Below, piece by piece: positions 17,613 to 25,999 of a DNA stretch of 64,000 nucleotides. This DNA is from Nitrospira sp. (GTDB lineage Bacteria > Nitrospirota > Nitrospiria > Nitrospirales > Nitrospiraceae), in the NCBI GenBank assembly GCA_030692565.1, contig JAUYAO010000058.1, positions 496,001 through 560,000 on the forward strand, written 5' to 3'. The first letter of the stretch is position 1; every line of letters starts with the position of its first letter. Position numbers and translations under genes: made by a program. Below the pieces are notes generated by a model. That model was given only the letters and a program-made list of their open reading frames with translations, was not told the DNA's origin and ran no database searches.

Positions 17613-18617
17613 CTACCGGCAGCGCTGTGGCGGGCCCTGCTGGCTGATGGGGGTGAGCCATACAAAATCTGCGATGCCGTCGTGGACGAGATCCTGGATG
17701 TCCTCAATGCGTGTGTGATCGAAGGAGGCCATGTACACCGTTACTTGGGCGATCGGCCCGTCCATGCGACGTGCGACGCGTTTCGGGATGGGCAGATTAT
17801 ATTGAATGTGTCCGCCACCCGTATAACTGAGAATCACAGCGTGGTCCTGAGGCCTTTGGCGAGCGGTGAGAAGTGCCGCCGCCACCGTTTTGGCCATGCC
17901 TTCGTCGCGCACCATAGAAGCTTCGTACATTCTGACATAGTCCTCGTCGCTCCCCCCACCATGACAGCGTTTCAGCTGATCCAAAATCCTGAGGCGGTAG
18001 GCCTGGTCATCGACAATGTCCTCACGATCCATTCCCCATTCAACCCAGTCCTGTCCCTTTCGAGCTTCATCAAGGCCGATTTTCACGACCTGGCGGATTA
18101 GTGGCTTGGGAGGATTCATGGCCTGGAGCATGATCCGGTGCTCGCGGGAAAAGTTGACCAATGGCTCGTAGTTATCAAAGGCGCCGCCCCAGTTTTGCTT
18201 CCAGCGGCTTTGATCAAGAAATGCCTGCCGGTCCAGACCGGGTGTGGCGAGGTATTCATTCAGCGCAGGTTGCCCGTCCCATCCGAACATCTCCATCGTG
18301 AGCACCGGACGCCTGCCGTTCGACAGCAACGTTTGCAGGACGGTTAATGCGGCGTCAATATGGTGTCGGTTGTAGTGCTCTTCTCCGAGGTAGACGATGT
18401 CAGACCGCGTGAGCCTTATAAGGAATGTAGGGAGATCGATCGATTGCCCCGTTTTTACATCAATCACGCGACCTGCGTGCCAGGATGAGACGGGGGAATT
18501 TGCAGGAATCGTAGAGGTGCCGCCGGCACAGGCCGTGACAACAACGCAGCCGATGACCAGCAGCAAGAGAGGGAGGAGACGAGAGGTTGTAAGACGGCGG
18601 GCAACGAAAGGAGTCAT
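17613..18617 (-). CDS. ChaN-family heme-binding-type lipoprotein (DUF399)
   Basis: A protein of about 334 residues with lipobox VTAC, so membrane-anchored. The mature part has the ChaN signatures: IVYLGEEHYNRHHI, VLTMEMFGWDGQ, and ILSYTGGGHIQYN near the end. Campylobacter ChaN binds heme and is linked to iron uptake; the same role here is inference. AGGA lies seven bases before the ATG at 18617; ATG 18623 is an alternative just upstream. It is a single gene, divergent from the methyltransferase-like gene. Confidence 0.8.
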   Translation of the reverse strand: MTPFVARRLTTSRLLPLLLLVIGCVVVTACAGGTSTIPANSPVSSWHAGRVIDVKTGQSIDLPTFLIRLTRSDIVYLGEEHYNRHHIDAALTVLQTLLSNGRRPVLTMEMFGWDGQPALNEYLATPGLDRQAFLDQSRWKQNWGGAFDNYEPLVNFSREHRIMLQAMNPPKPLIRQVVKIGLDEARKGQDWVEWGMDREDIVDDQAYRLRILDQLKRCHGGGSDEDYVRMYEASMVRDEGMAKTVAAALLTARQRPQDHAVILSYTGGGHIQYNLPIPKRVARRMDGPIAQVTVYMASFDHTRIEDIQDLVHDGIADFVWLTPISQQGPPQRCR

Positions 18618-18749
18618 AGGCATTTCCTAACACAGCCAGTCTGTTGCGACAAGCCTGTTGTCTTGACGGGAGAAGAACCGGACTACTATCCTCCCTGTTC
18701 CAGAGTGAACGTGAGAGGTCTGTCATGCGATGCATCCACGGTCTTGAAT

Positions 18750-20069
18750 ATGTCTGAGAGCAACGTCATTGCAGAGTTTCGTCGAGCCGTGAATCGTGCT
18801 GTTTGTGATTCTGGGGAGAAGTGGGAGGCTTCCAGGCGTCTCCTGGAGCCTGCTGTATTTCCGTCGATTATTGGACAATTGGCGCAGCAGTCTCAGACGG
18901 CTTCAATGCCCCATCAGGTGAAAACCGCGCTGGCTCATGTGTTGGGACGAGGCCAGGCCCGCCGTGTTCAGGATCTTGATGGCGCAGCACTCAAGGGTCT
19001 AACCGGATACCCGCCGTCGAAAGCGTTCCGCTCACTGTGCCTCTATTTTGGTCTCGTTCAGGGCCGAGCTTCGAAATGGCCCACCGCAGATCTTCCCAGT
19101 GAGGAAGTGGCGCGCGCGCTTCAATCGATGACCAATCCGTTCGATCTCCTGCTCACGACGCCTGTCGCCACCGTGCTCGATCTGGGTGCCGGCGATCTTT
19201 CATTTGCGGGTGAGCTGGTCGATCACTACCTTCCTACGCTTCACACTCATCAACAGGAGCTGGTCCTGCATGCGGTGGATCGCCTGGATCCTCGCTCAAA
19301 ACTGGGCGGGCCACTGCATCCGGGACGAGACCGGATTGCCCAACTACAAGCGAGACCGGGCCTGACCTTTCGTTTTTACGGCAATCAGGACATGTTCGAT
19401 CTTCACAAATTGGATGAGGCCGGTCATTTGGCGCCACGGTATACCCTGGTCACCTGCTGGGCTCCCGCGACCCCGACGTTTGCCTATGAGCCGACGCGAC
19501 TCTCTGAGGCGGTCATCCAGGAAGATCTTCGGCGGAGCAAGGGTGCATTTCGGCATGTGCGCTATGAGGGCGAATCGGCCCTCGAAGTACAGCACGGGAA
19601 ACGAGCCCTAATCTTCCCTGCATGGAAATTTGACATTCGCGGGCCAGTGGCCCTTCTGAGCCTCTTGGCCCGCCGCGCACTAGTTGGGGTATTGGGTGCG
19701 GTGGACTCCCAGGTATTCTGGGAGATCCTGGCGCAATTACTCGAAGAGTCCCGCTACCGTCCCCAGAATCAGCCGTTTAGTCAGGAGAGCCTCCCCGTCG
19801 TATTTGGTGATATCTATCAACGTCTGATGCAACTGAAGTTGGGAGACACCGTCTCACTCGCCCAACTCGGCGTCCTGCGTTCCCGCCTTCCTGCGAGTGA
19901 GGTGACTCAGACTGTCCAGACTACGTGTGGATTTCGGGATGTGTGGATCCGGCGAGGAGCCGTGTTTCCTGGTGTCCCCGCCAGTAGTACCGCTCGTCAA
20001 TTCATGCATATGCGCGAAGAAAGTCCGCCCTGGTTTCTCACGCTCGTCCCAGACGATCTCCGGCCATAG
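18750..20069 (+). CDS. Unrecognised protein with a SAM-methyltransferase-like segment
   Basis: About 439 residues from ATG 18750; the frame is open from 18663. The middle contains VLDLGAGDLSFAGELVDHYL, which looks like motif I of a class I SAM-dependent methyltransferase. It is followed at fitting distance by an acidic strand (LHAVDRLDP) like motif II. The N-terminal 150 residues are helical and the C-terminal 150 residues match nothing I recognise. No membrane segment is seen. The substrate is unknown. The gene is apparently monocistronic. The enzymatic call is inferred from one motif. Confidence 0.55.
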   Translation: MSESNVIAEFRRAVNRAVCDSGEKWEASRRLLEPAVFPSIIGQLAQQSQTASMPHQVKTALAHVLGRGQARRVQDLDGAALKGLTGYPPSKAFRSLCLYFGLVQGRASKWPTADLPSEEVARALQSMTNPFDLLLTTPVATVLDLGAGDLSFAGELVDHYLPTLHTHQQELVLHAVDRLDPRSKLGGPLHPGRDRIAQLQARPGLTFRFYGNQDMFDLHKLDEAGHLAPRYTLVTCWAPATPTFAYEPTRLSEAVIQEDLRRSKGAFRHVRYEGESALEVQHGKRALIFPAWKFDIRGPVALLSLLARRALVGVLGAVDSQVFWEILAQLLEESRYRPQNQPFSQESLPVVFGDIYQRLMQLKLGDTVSLAQLGVLRSRLPASEVTQTVQTTCGFRDVWIRRGAVFPGVPASSTARQFMHMREESPPWFLTLVPDDLRP

Positions 20070-20122
20070 CCACTCTTCCGTGGGCGCTTGCTGCAGCCCT
20101 TCCGCAAGATACCGATGAAAAA

Positions 20123-20151
20123 TTGACCGCCTGTAGACCCTTTGTTAGACT
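20123..20151 (+). promoter_or_regulatory. Candidate sigma70-type promoter of the moxR operon
   Basis: TTGACC, a 17-bp spacer and TAGACT lie about 55 bp upstream of the moxR start codon, after the end of the preceding gene. Match to consensus is good at -35 and moderate at -10. Confidence 0.5.
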
Positions 20152-20204
20152 TTCGTCGTGTCTTGCCAGAACCTCCATCCCAATAGGAACGGCGATTCAA
20201 TCTC

Positions 20205-21146
20205 ATGAAATCTACACAACTCGTTTCCTCTATTCAGGAGAATATCGCGCGCGTGATTAAGGGCAAATCCAGAGTCATCGAGCTGACCGTCGTGGCGCTT
20301 CTGGCTCGTGGACACCTGTTGCTCGAAGATGTGCCAGGCGTCGGGAAAACGACATTGGCCCATAGTCTGGCTCGCTCGTTGGACTGTTCCTTCAAGCGCA
20401 TCCAATTTACCAGCGATCTGCTTCCGTCCGACATTGTGGGTGTCTCCATCTTCAATCGGCAAAAGCAGGGATTTGAATTTGTACCGGGACCGATCTTCGC
20501 GAATATCGTGCTGGCCGACGAGATCAATCGAACGACGCCCAAGACGCAAAGTAGTTTGTTGGAGGCCATGAGTGAAGCCCAGATCTCGGTCGACAACCAG
20601 ACCTGTCCCCTTCACCAACCATTCATGGTCATTGCCACCCAGAACCCCGCTGAGTATCACGGCACATTTCCCTTGCCGGAATCCCAGCTCGACCGCTTCT
20701 TAATGCGGGTGCAGATCGGCTATCCGTCCCCCGAGGAAGAGCGCAAGGTGCTTGAGCGGCCACAATCGCTTCACCCGGCCGAGGCGCTACAGCCAGTTGC
20801 CACGGGCCAGGATGTCCTCGCGCTACAACAACAGGTTGATGATGTACTGATGGAAGAGAGTCTCATGGACTATCTTCTGGCGATCGTGTTGGCGACTCGA
20901 CAGTCGGATTTGCTGTCGCTGGGAGTCAGCACGCGCGGAGCGTTGGCGCTCTGTCGGGCGGCCAAGGCGCTGGCCTTTGTGCGGGGCCGAGCCTATTGCC
21001 TGCCGGACGACATCAAAGAGCTGGCCCCTGCGGTGCTGTCTCATCGCATTATGGTGAGTCGCTCGCAGGGCCTGCGCCATCGCAGCTTTGAACAGTCGGA
21101 GCAGATTATTCAGGATCTGGTCGAGTCCGTCCCCGTTCCAGTCTAA
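20205..21146 (+). CDS. MoxR-type AAA+ ATPase
   Basis: A 313-residue ATPase with Walker A (LEDVPGVGKTTLAHSLA, about 38-54), Walker B (NIVLADEINRTTPKTQ, about 102) and sensor-region ATQNPAEYHGTFPLPESQLDRF. MoxR proteins act as chaperones that insert cofactors or assemble complexes. They occur with DUF58 and transglutaminase genes, as here. It is the first gene of a three-gene operon. Confidence 0.9.
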   Translation: MKSTQLVSSIQENIARVIKGKSRVIELTVVALLARGHLLLEDVPGVGKTTLAHSLARSLDCSFKRIQFTSDLLPSDIVGVSIFNRQKQGFEFVPGPIFANIVLADEINRTTPKTQSSLLEAMSEAQISVDNQTCPLHQPFMVIATQNPAEYHGTFPLPESQLDRFLMRVQIGYPSPEEERKVLERPQSLHPAEALQPVATGQDVLALQQQVDDVLMEESLMDYLLAIVLATRQSDLLSLGVSTRGALALCRAAKALAFVRGRAYCLPDDIKELAPAVLSHRIMVSRSQGLRHRSFEQSEQIIQDLVESVPVPV

Positions 21147-21185
21147 CGACGGTGTACATTCCCGCTTACCCGGAATACTGGCGAT

Positions 21186-22304
21186 ATGCTCTCCATCGTT
21201 CGTCGTCTCTTCAGGCATCTCATGCGGCGGCGTTCGACGCGAGTGACAACAGAGGGCACGCGGTTTCTCTTCTTCACCCTCGCGGTCGCGGTCGCCGCGA
21301 TTAACACCGGCAATAATCTCTTCTACCTGCTCCTCGCCATGATGCTGAGCATCATCCTGATGTCCGGCATCATGGCGGAGTCCTGTCTTCGTCGATTGGA
21401 ATTTCACCGGCACCTTCCCGAGCTTGTGTATGCCGGAGAACCGATGACGGCGACGGTGGTGGTGGCCAACCGTAAAACTCGTCTGCCGAGTTTTTCCCTG
21501 CATCTCTGGGATGTCACGGGTGAGCAAGAGATCGATCGCGGCCTCACCCTGTGGCAATTGATGCCCGGAGCCAGTCAGATTTTGTCCTACCCTCTGATTG
21601 CAACCAGGCGAGGGCGGTTACGCTTTGACGGAGTTCGTGTCGGGACGTCGTTTCCGTTCGGGCTCTTCCTCAAAAAGGCGTACTACCCGCTTGATGGATC
21701 GGTTGTGGTGGCCCCAGCCGTTCGTCCGGTCGAGAGTACATTCCTGCAGGAAATAGCGTTGTTTGGTCAGGATTTGAGCCTGCCGCGAAAAGGGCACGGA
21801 AGCGATCTCTATAATCTGCGCCAATATCATGCGGGTGATGATTCGCGCTCGATTCATTGGCTCTCCACGGCCCGTACCTCGAAACTCATGGTTCGAGAAA
21901 CGGAGGCAGAGGATCAGCGGCGTGTCACGCTCATGCTCTCTCTACTGGCTCCGCTCAGCCATGAACGCCTGTTTGAGGACGCCGTGTCGCTCACTGCGTC
22001 GATGGCGCAGGATTTCGGAGCCAGGGGCTATCAGGTCCGTCTGGTTGTCGGAGGGGTGTCATCTCCGTTCGGTCAAGGTGAAGCCCATCTTTTACGGCTC
22101 ATGGAATCATTGGCGCTTTGTGAACGATCGAGCCCTGATGGACGTGAGAGTCAGGCGTCCCCTGATAAGGGTGCGTATGATCCTGAAGGGGGAGCCACCA
22201 TTGTGCTTGTGCCGTGGGGAGAGGCCAGGAAAGTTTTCCACGGGGTGAGAGCCGATGGCATTGTGTCGGAGTCGGTGATCCAAGGTAGGCAGCATGCCGT
22301 TTAA
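21186..22304 (+). CDS. DUF58 domain protein (VWA-like)
   Basis: A 372-residue protein with two N-terminal membrane helices (about residues 20-65) and a cytoplasmic DUF58 core. The core has the family block YHAGDDSRSIHWLSTARTSKLMVRE at about 218-242, given here in part. DUF58 proteins accompany MoxR ATPases and are thought to dock them to a substrate. The gene follows moxR by 39 bp and overlaps the transglutaminase gene by 11 bp. Confidence 0.87.
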   Translation: MLSIVRRLFRHLMRRRSTRVTTEGTRFLFFTLAVAVAAINTGNNLFYLLLAMMLSIILMSGIMAESCLRRLEFHRHLPELVYAGEPMTATVVVANRKTRLPSFSLHLWDVTGEQEIDRGLTLWQLMPGASQILSYPLIATRRGRLRFDGVRVGTSFPFGLFLKKAYYPLDGSVVVAPAVRPVESTFLQEIALFGQDLSLPRKGHGSDLYNLRQYHAGDDSRSIHWLSTARTSKLMVRETEAEDQRRVTLMLSLLAPLSHERLFEDAVSLTASMAQDFGARGYQVRLVVGGVSSPFGQGEAHLLRLMESLALCERSSPDGRESQASPDKGAYDPEGGATIVLVPWGEARKVFHGVRADGIVSESVIQGRQHAV

Positions 22305-24486
22305 TCAGGCGTTGCGCTTGTCTTCCGTGTTGCTTGCCGCAGCCGCGTTTATCGGACTGGCGCTTGGGACGAATTTGCCCGAATGGTTGCTGCTCCTCAC
22401 CGGTGTGTCTCTGATCGTCACCCTCCTTCGCGCCCTTGATGTGGATCGCCTTCGCCACGTGCTTGCCCGAATACGACTGTCGACTACCGCGTGGAATGTT
22501 CTGACTGTGATGGCATTCGCCGGGTTTTGGGTGGATTTGGCATGGATTTCCGCCGACCTTCTTGCTGCCGGCGTGCACTTTCTCATGATTCTGATGGTCG
22601 TCAAGCTCTTCAACTTGGATCAGCGGCGAGACTACCTTCATCTCTATGCCATCAGTCTCATGGCGATTCTGGGGTCCGCCGCCTCGACGACAGACCTCTG
22701 GTACCTGCCGGTCTTTCTTGCGTACCTCCTGATGGGTGTCTGGACGCTGTTGCTCTACCAGCTCACTAAGGAAGCCGATCCGGGGCATAATATGCCGAGT
22801 CTGTCAGAGGGGGTGGCGATCACTCCCAGAGGACGGCAGCAGATCACCTCTGAGTTATTCTGGCTGGCAAACGGCCTCGCCGTCGGTGCTTTGTGTCTTA
22901 CTGTGCTGATCTTCTTTACGATTCCCCGTGTGAGTGCCGGGTTTGGTCAAAAAGGGTCTGGGGAAGGCCTCCGTACCTCGGGGTTCTCTGAAACCGTCGA
23001 CCTTGGCATGATCGGTCCCATTAAGCGGGATCCAGGAATTGTGATGCGGGTAGAGCTTCCGGACCGAACGGGGCTGCAGTCCGACCGCTTCTATTTGCGG
23101 GGGATGGCATATGACCGATACGATGGCAAGTCGTGGACCACTCGCCTGTCGCATCGCCGGGCGTTGGCTGAATCGCCGGCCGGAACATTTACGGTTCGGC
23201 ATGGCTCTTCGCGTTCGCCCCGTCCGCTCGGTCAGTTCATTCGCCAAACTATTCTGCTCGAAGCGCTCGATACGGCCGTGCTCTTTGCTGCCCCCTATCC
23301 TGAATCCGTCAGCGGACAATTTCTCGCGATACAGTCCGATCCGACCGGCGCCATCTATCTCCCGTTTCCGACCTCGTCGCGTATCGAGTATACCGTGCAT
23401 TCTCGGCCCGCAACGGTTGTGCCCGCCGATCTTCAATTTCAGCCCGCCCTGTACACGGAGGTGTTCTCGCAACATTTTTTACAACTTCCTGAATCGTCCG
23501 AACGTGTTGAGGCATTGGCTCGAGAGATCACGGGATCAAAAACCAGCGCGTATGAGAAGGCTCAGGCGATTGAGGCGTATCTCTCCAGAAATTATCGATA
23601 CAGCCTCGACATTTCTCCCGTTAAGCAAACGCGTCCGCTCGAAGAGTTTCTGTTTGAACGGAAAACCGGATACTGCGAACATTATGCGACGGCCATGGTC
23701 GTGCTGTTGCGTAACGTGGGAGTCCCTGCACGGCTGGTCACGGGATTTCTTGCGACTGAGTGGAACGAGTACGGCAACTACTATCTGGTACGGCAGCGGG
23801 ACGCCCATGCGTGGGTAGAGGTCCATCTACCCAATTCCGGCTGGGTCACAATGGATCCCACTCCGGCCGTCAGCGAGCCTGTCGGAGATTCACAGTGGTT
23901 TGCCGCGAGCCGGGTGATCGATACGCTCCGCCTGCGTTGGAACCGCTTCTTTGTGCAGTACAACGCGGCCGATCAGTTGGCTGTGGTGCGGGGTCTCAAG
24001 GAAGGGACGACAGTCGTCCGCGATCGAGCCTGGAGCTCGGTGTCTTCTTTTTTGGCGCCGGTCGGAGACCTTGCAGGGCAGCTTCTCAGTCGCGTCGCCG
24101 AAGGAAACGTGCGCCTCATGGTAGGATTTCTGAGTTTTGTCGTACTCGGGCTGGGGTTGGCGATATGGCTGGTGCAGCGAAAACCTTGGAGCCGGTGGAG
24201 GTCCTCCAATACGAGGCCTGGCCATCATGCCGTCATTTCGCAGATCTATCGTAATGTCCTGAAGCAGATTGCCCGCTACGGTATCGTAAAGGCGGAGCAT
24301 ACGACTCCAAGAGAATTCTCGCTAGTCGTTGGGAATCAATGGGCAGCCGCAGCTGAATCTGTGTCGATGATTACGGAGTTGTATTGCCGAGGTCGATTCG
24401 GGAAGGCGATTCTAACCCAGCAAGAAATCGATTTGGCCTATCACAGCTTGAGGCAGCTGGCGCTCCTCGACCCTCCATCAAAATAG
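22294..24486 (+). CDS. Transglutaminase-like membrane protein (TgpA/DUF3488 family)
   Basis: A 730-residue protein. The first 200 residues hold several membrane helices (DUF3488 region). A periplasmic transglutaminase core has the Cys-His-Asp triad in GYCEHYATAM (about 459), RDAHAWVEVH (about 503) and TMDPTP (about 519). A further helix follows at about 605-628 and a cytoplasmic C-terminal DUF4129-like tail. Pseudomonas TgpA is essential, though its substrate is undefined. It is the last gene of the moxR-DUF58-tgpA operon. Confidence 0.87.
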   Translation: MPFNQALRLSSVLLAAAAFIGLALGTNLPEWLLLLTGVSLIVTLLRALDVDRLRHVLARIRLSTTAWNVLTVMAFAGFWVDLAWISADLLAAGVHFLMILMVVKLFNLDQRRDYLHLYAISLMAILGSAASTTDLWYLPVFLAYLLMGVWTLLLYQLTKEADPGHNMPSLSEGVAITPRGRQQITSELFWLANGLAVGALCLTVLIFFTIPRVSAGFGQKGSGEGLRTSGFSETVDLGMIGPIKRDPGIVMRVELPDRTGLQSDRFYLRGMAYDRYDGKSWTTRLSHRRALAESPAGTFTVRHGSSRSPRPLGQFIRQTILLEALDTAVLFAAPYPESVSGQFLAIQSDPTGAIYLPFPTSSRIEYTVHSRPATVVPADLQFQPALYTEVFSQHFLQLPESSERVEALAREITGSKTSAYEKAQAIEAYLSRNYRYSLDISPVKQTRPLEEFLFERKTGYCEHYATAMVVLLRNVGVPARLVTGFLATEWNEYGNYYLVRQRDAHAWVEVHLPNSGWVTMDPTPAVSEPVGDSQWFAASRVIDTLRLRWNRFFVQYNAADQLAVVRGLKEGTTVVRDRAWSSVSSFLAPVGDLAGQLLSRVAEGNVRLMVGFLSFVVLGLGLAIWLVQRKPWSRWRSSNTRPGHHAVISQIYRNVLKQIARYGIVKAEHTTPREFSLVVGNQWAAAAESVSMITELYCRGRFGKAILTQQEIDLAYHSLRQLALLDPPSK

Positions 24487-24512
24487 TACTCTGATCCATC
24501 CTGCGCACGATT

Positions 24513-25472
24513 TCATGCACGGGTGACGGATGGCCAGAATGAATCCAGATCCACATTCCCCCCAGTCAGGATCACTCCAACGCGCCGGCCGACGAGTGCC
24601 GGTTCCCGCCGAAGCAGGGGAGCTAAAGCCACAGCGCTTGATGGCTCTATGGCTAGCTTGAGAGTTTCCTGTGAGAACCTCATTGCATCCAGAATCTCAT
24701 TTTCGGATACCAGAAACACATCCGTAAGATGTCGGTGCAAGATGGGGAGCGTTCGACTGCCAAGACTCGTCCGAAGACCGTCCGCTACCGTGCGGGGGGT
24801 GGTCATTGGCACAACCTCGTTTTGACGAAGCGATTCAATAGCATCTGCCGCTCCGAGCGGCTCGCAGGCATATAGCAACAAGCGTGGATTGAGATGGTGG
24901 GCCGCTATGCAAAGACCCGATAGGAGCCCTCCTCCTCCTACTGGTCCCAGCACGACATCCAGATCGCTGACCTGTTGAAGTAGCTCCAGCATGATGGTTC
25001 CTTGGCCTGCAATGACCTGAGGATCATTGAATGCATGGATTTGCCGGGCCTTCCGCTGGGAAAGCGTCTCATGAAGAATCTGCTCTGCGGCTGCACGATC
25101 TTCGACCACGATCACGTGAGCGCCATGCTGAGCGATGGCCTGCTGCTTTCTCGGTACATACGGTTTCGGGACAATCACGTATGCGGAAAGGTTAAGTAGC
25201 GAGGCTGCTAAAGCAAGGCCTTGTCCGTGATTTCCCGAGGAAATAGTAGCCACTGTCCGGTCAAGGCCCGTTGCTGCTATTTCCGACGTTGCGTAGTAGG
25301 CTCCGCGAAACTTGAAAGATCCTGTCCGTTGAGCCGTCTCGCATTTCAGAAAGACGGTAGCGGACGCCAAGGCATCAAGTTCTACATTTGTCTTGACTGG
25401 TGTGATGAGAGAAACGTTGTGGAGCGTTTCCCTTGCTCGCAGGATATCTTCGAAAGAGACCTCAACACCCAT
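24513..25472 (-). CDS. Threonine/serine ammonia-lyase (PLP-dependent)
   Basis: A 319-residue fold-type II PLP enzyme deaminating threonine to 2-oxobutanoate or serine to pyruvate. The PLP lysine lies in GSFKFRGAYYA, the phosphate and substrate loops are SSGNHGQGLALAA and GPVGGGGLLSGL, and the C-terminal Ser site is LTGGNVD. No regulatory ACT domain is present, so it resembles the short catabolic/biodegradative form. The open frame continues upstream into the tRNA-Gly fragment; the chosen ATG (MGVEVSFEDIL) is where similarity begins. It lies 78 bp downstream of the truncated tRNA and was probably adjacent to the intact tRNA before the island inserted. Confidence 0.88.
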   Translation of the reverse strand: MGVEVSFEDILRARETLHNVSLITPVKTNVELDALASATVFLKCETAQRTGSFKFRGAYYATSEIAATGLDRTVATISSGNHGQGLALAASLLNLSAYVIVPKPYVPRKQQAIAQHGAHVIVVEDRAAAEQILHETLSQRKARQIHAFNDPQVIAGQGTIMLELLQQVSDLDVVLGPVGGGGLLSGLCIAAHHLNPRLLLYACEPLGAADAIESLRQNEVVPMTTPRTVADGLRTSLGSRTLPILHRHLTDVFLVSENEILDAMRFSQETLKLAIEPSSAVALAPLLRREPALVGRRVGVILTGGNVDLDSFWPSVTRA

Positions 25473-25550
25473 AGGTCTTACCAGCAGAATGCGCACATGG
25501 GCGAAAGAGTCGAACTCAATAGGAAGGGTGGAAGAATTTCCAGAACTATA

Positions 25551-25598
25551 TGGAGCGGGAAAAGGGATTTGAACCCTCGACCCTCGCCTTGGCAAGGC
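25551..25598 (-). repeat. attL: 3' fragment of tRNA-Gly(GCC), left island boundary
   Basis: These 48 bases are identical to 52736-52783, the part of the intact tRNA-Gly from the anticodon stem to the encoded CCA end. The sequence diverges abruptly on both sides. The fragment has the same orientation as the intact gene and cannot form a tRNA because the 5' half is missing. It is read as the attachment-site copy left by tyrosine-recombinase integration. Confidence 0.93.
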
Positions 25599-25999
25599 AC
25601 CTTAAATGTAATATTTTCAATGACTTAATCGTTATCGTCCTTGCATCAACTCGTAGGTTTTTCCAGCACTTACGAAAGGGACCGTCTATATAGACAGTAG
25701 GGTTTTTACTACCACCTCCATTGCCCTCCATTCGTACCAAGCCAAGAGTGCCGTCATACATATTTCGAGCTCAAGAGAAAATTTCATCAGCCTTGGCCAC
25801 AAGACCACAGCCTTAGGCTCGCCTGTACCTCCAGGCCGCTGGATGGCTACCTGTGACGAATAGTATGCCGTTGGACTTCGCCCATAGGCAAGCGGCCCGC
25901 ATGCACTGATCTACCCATCCATACCTTGCGTGATTTCTCGCAGGGAAAGGGGTATTCTTCGGCGGCAAAAATAGAGAAGCTTTGGAGCGTACTAAGGAT
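25599..25999. other. Left-end non-coding stretch of the island
   Basis: About 400 bp between the tRNA fragment and hsdM. Only short frames are present, one of which reads through the tRNA fragment and is not credible. No repeat, RNA gene or clear promoter was identified. It is relatively AT-rich near 25600-25780. Confidence 0.5.

Noticed and set aside
25546-25761. A 71-codon minus-strand frame at the left island edge
   Set aside because: Its last third is the tRNA-Gly fragment in translation, so it is not a credible protein.
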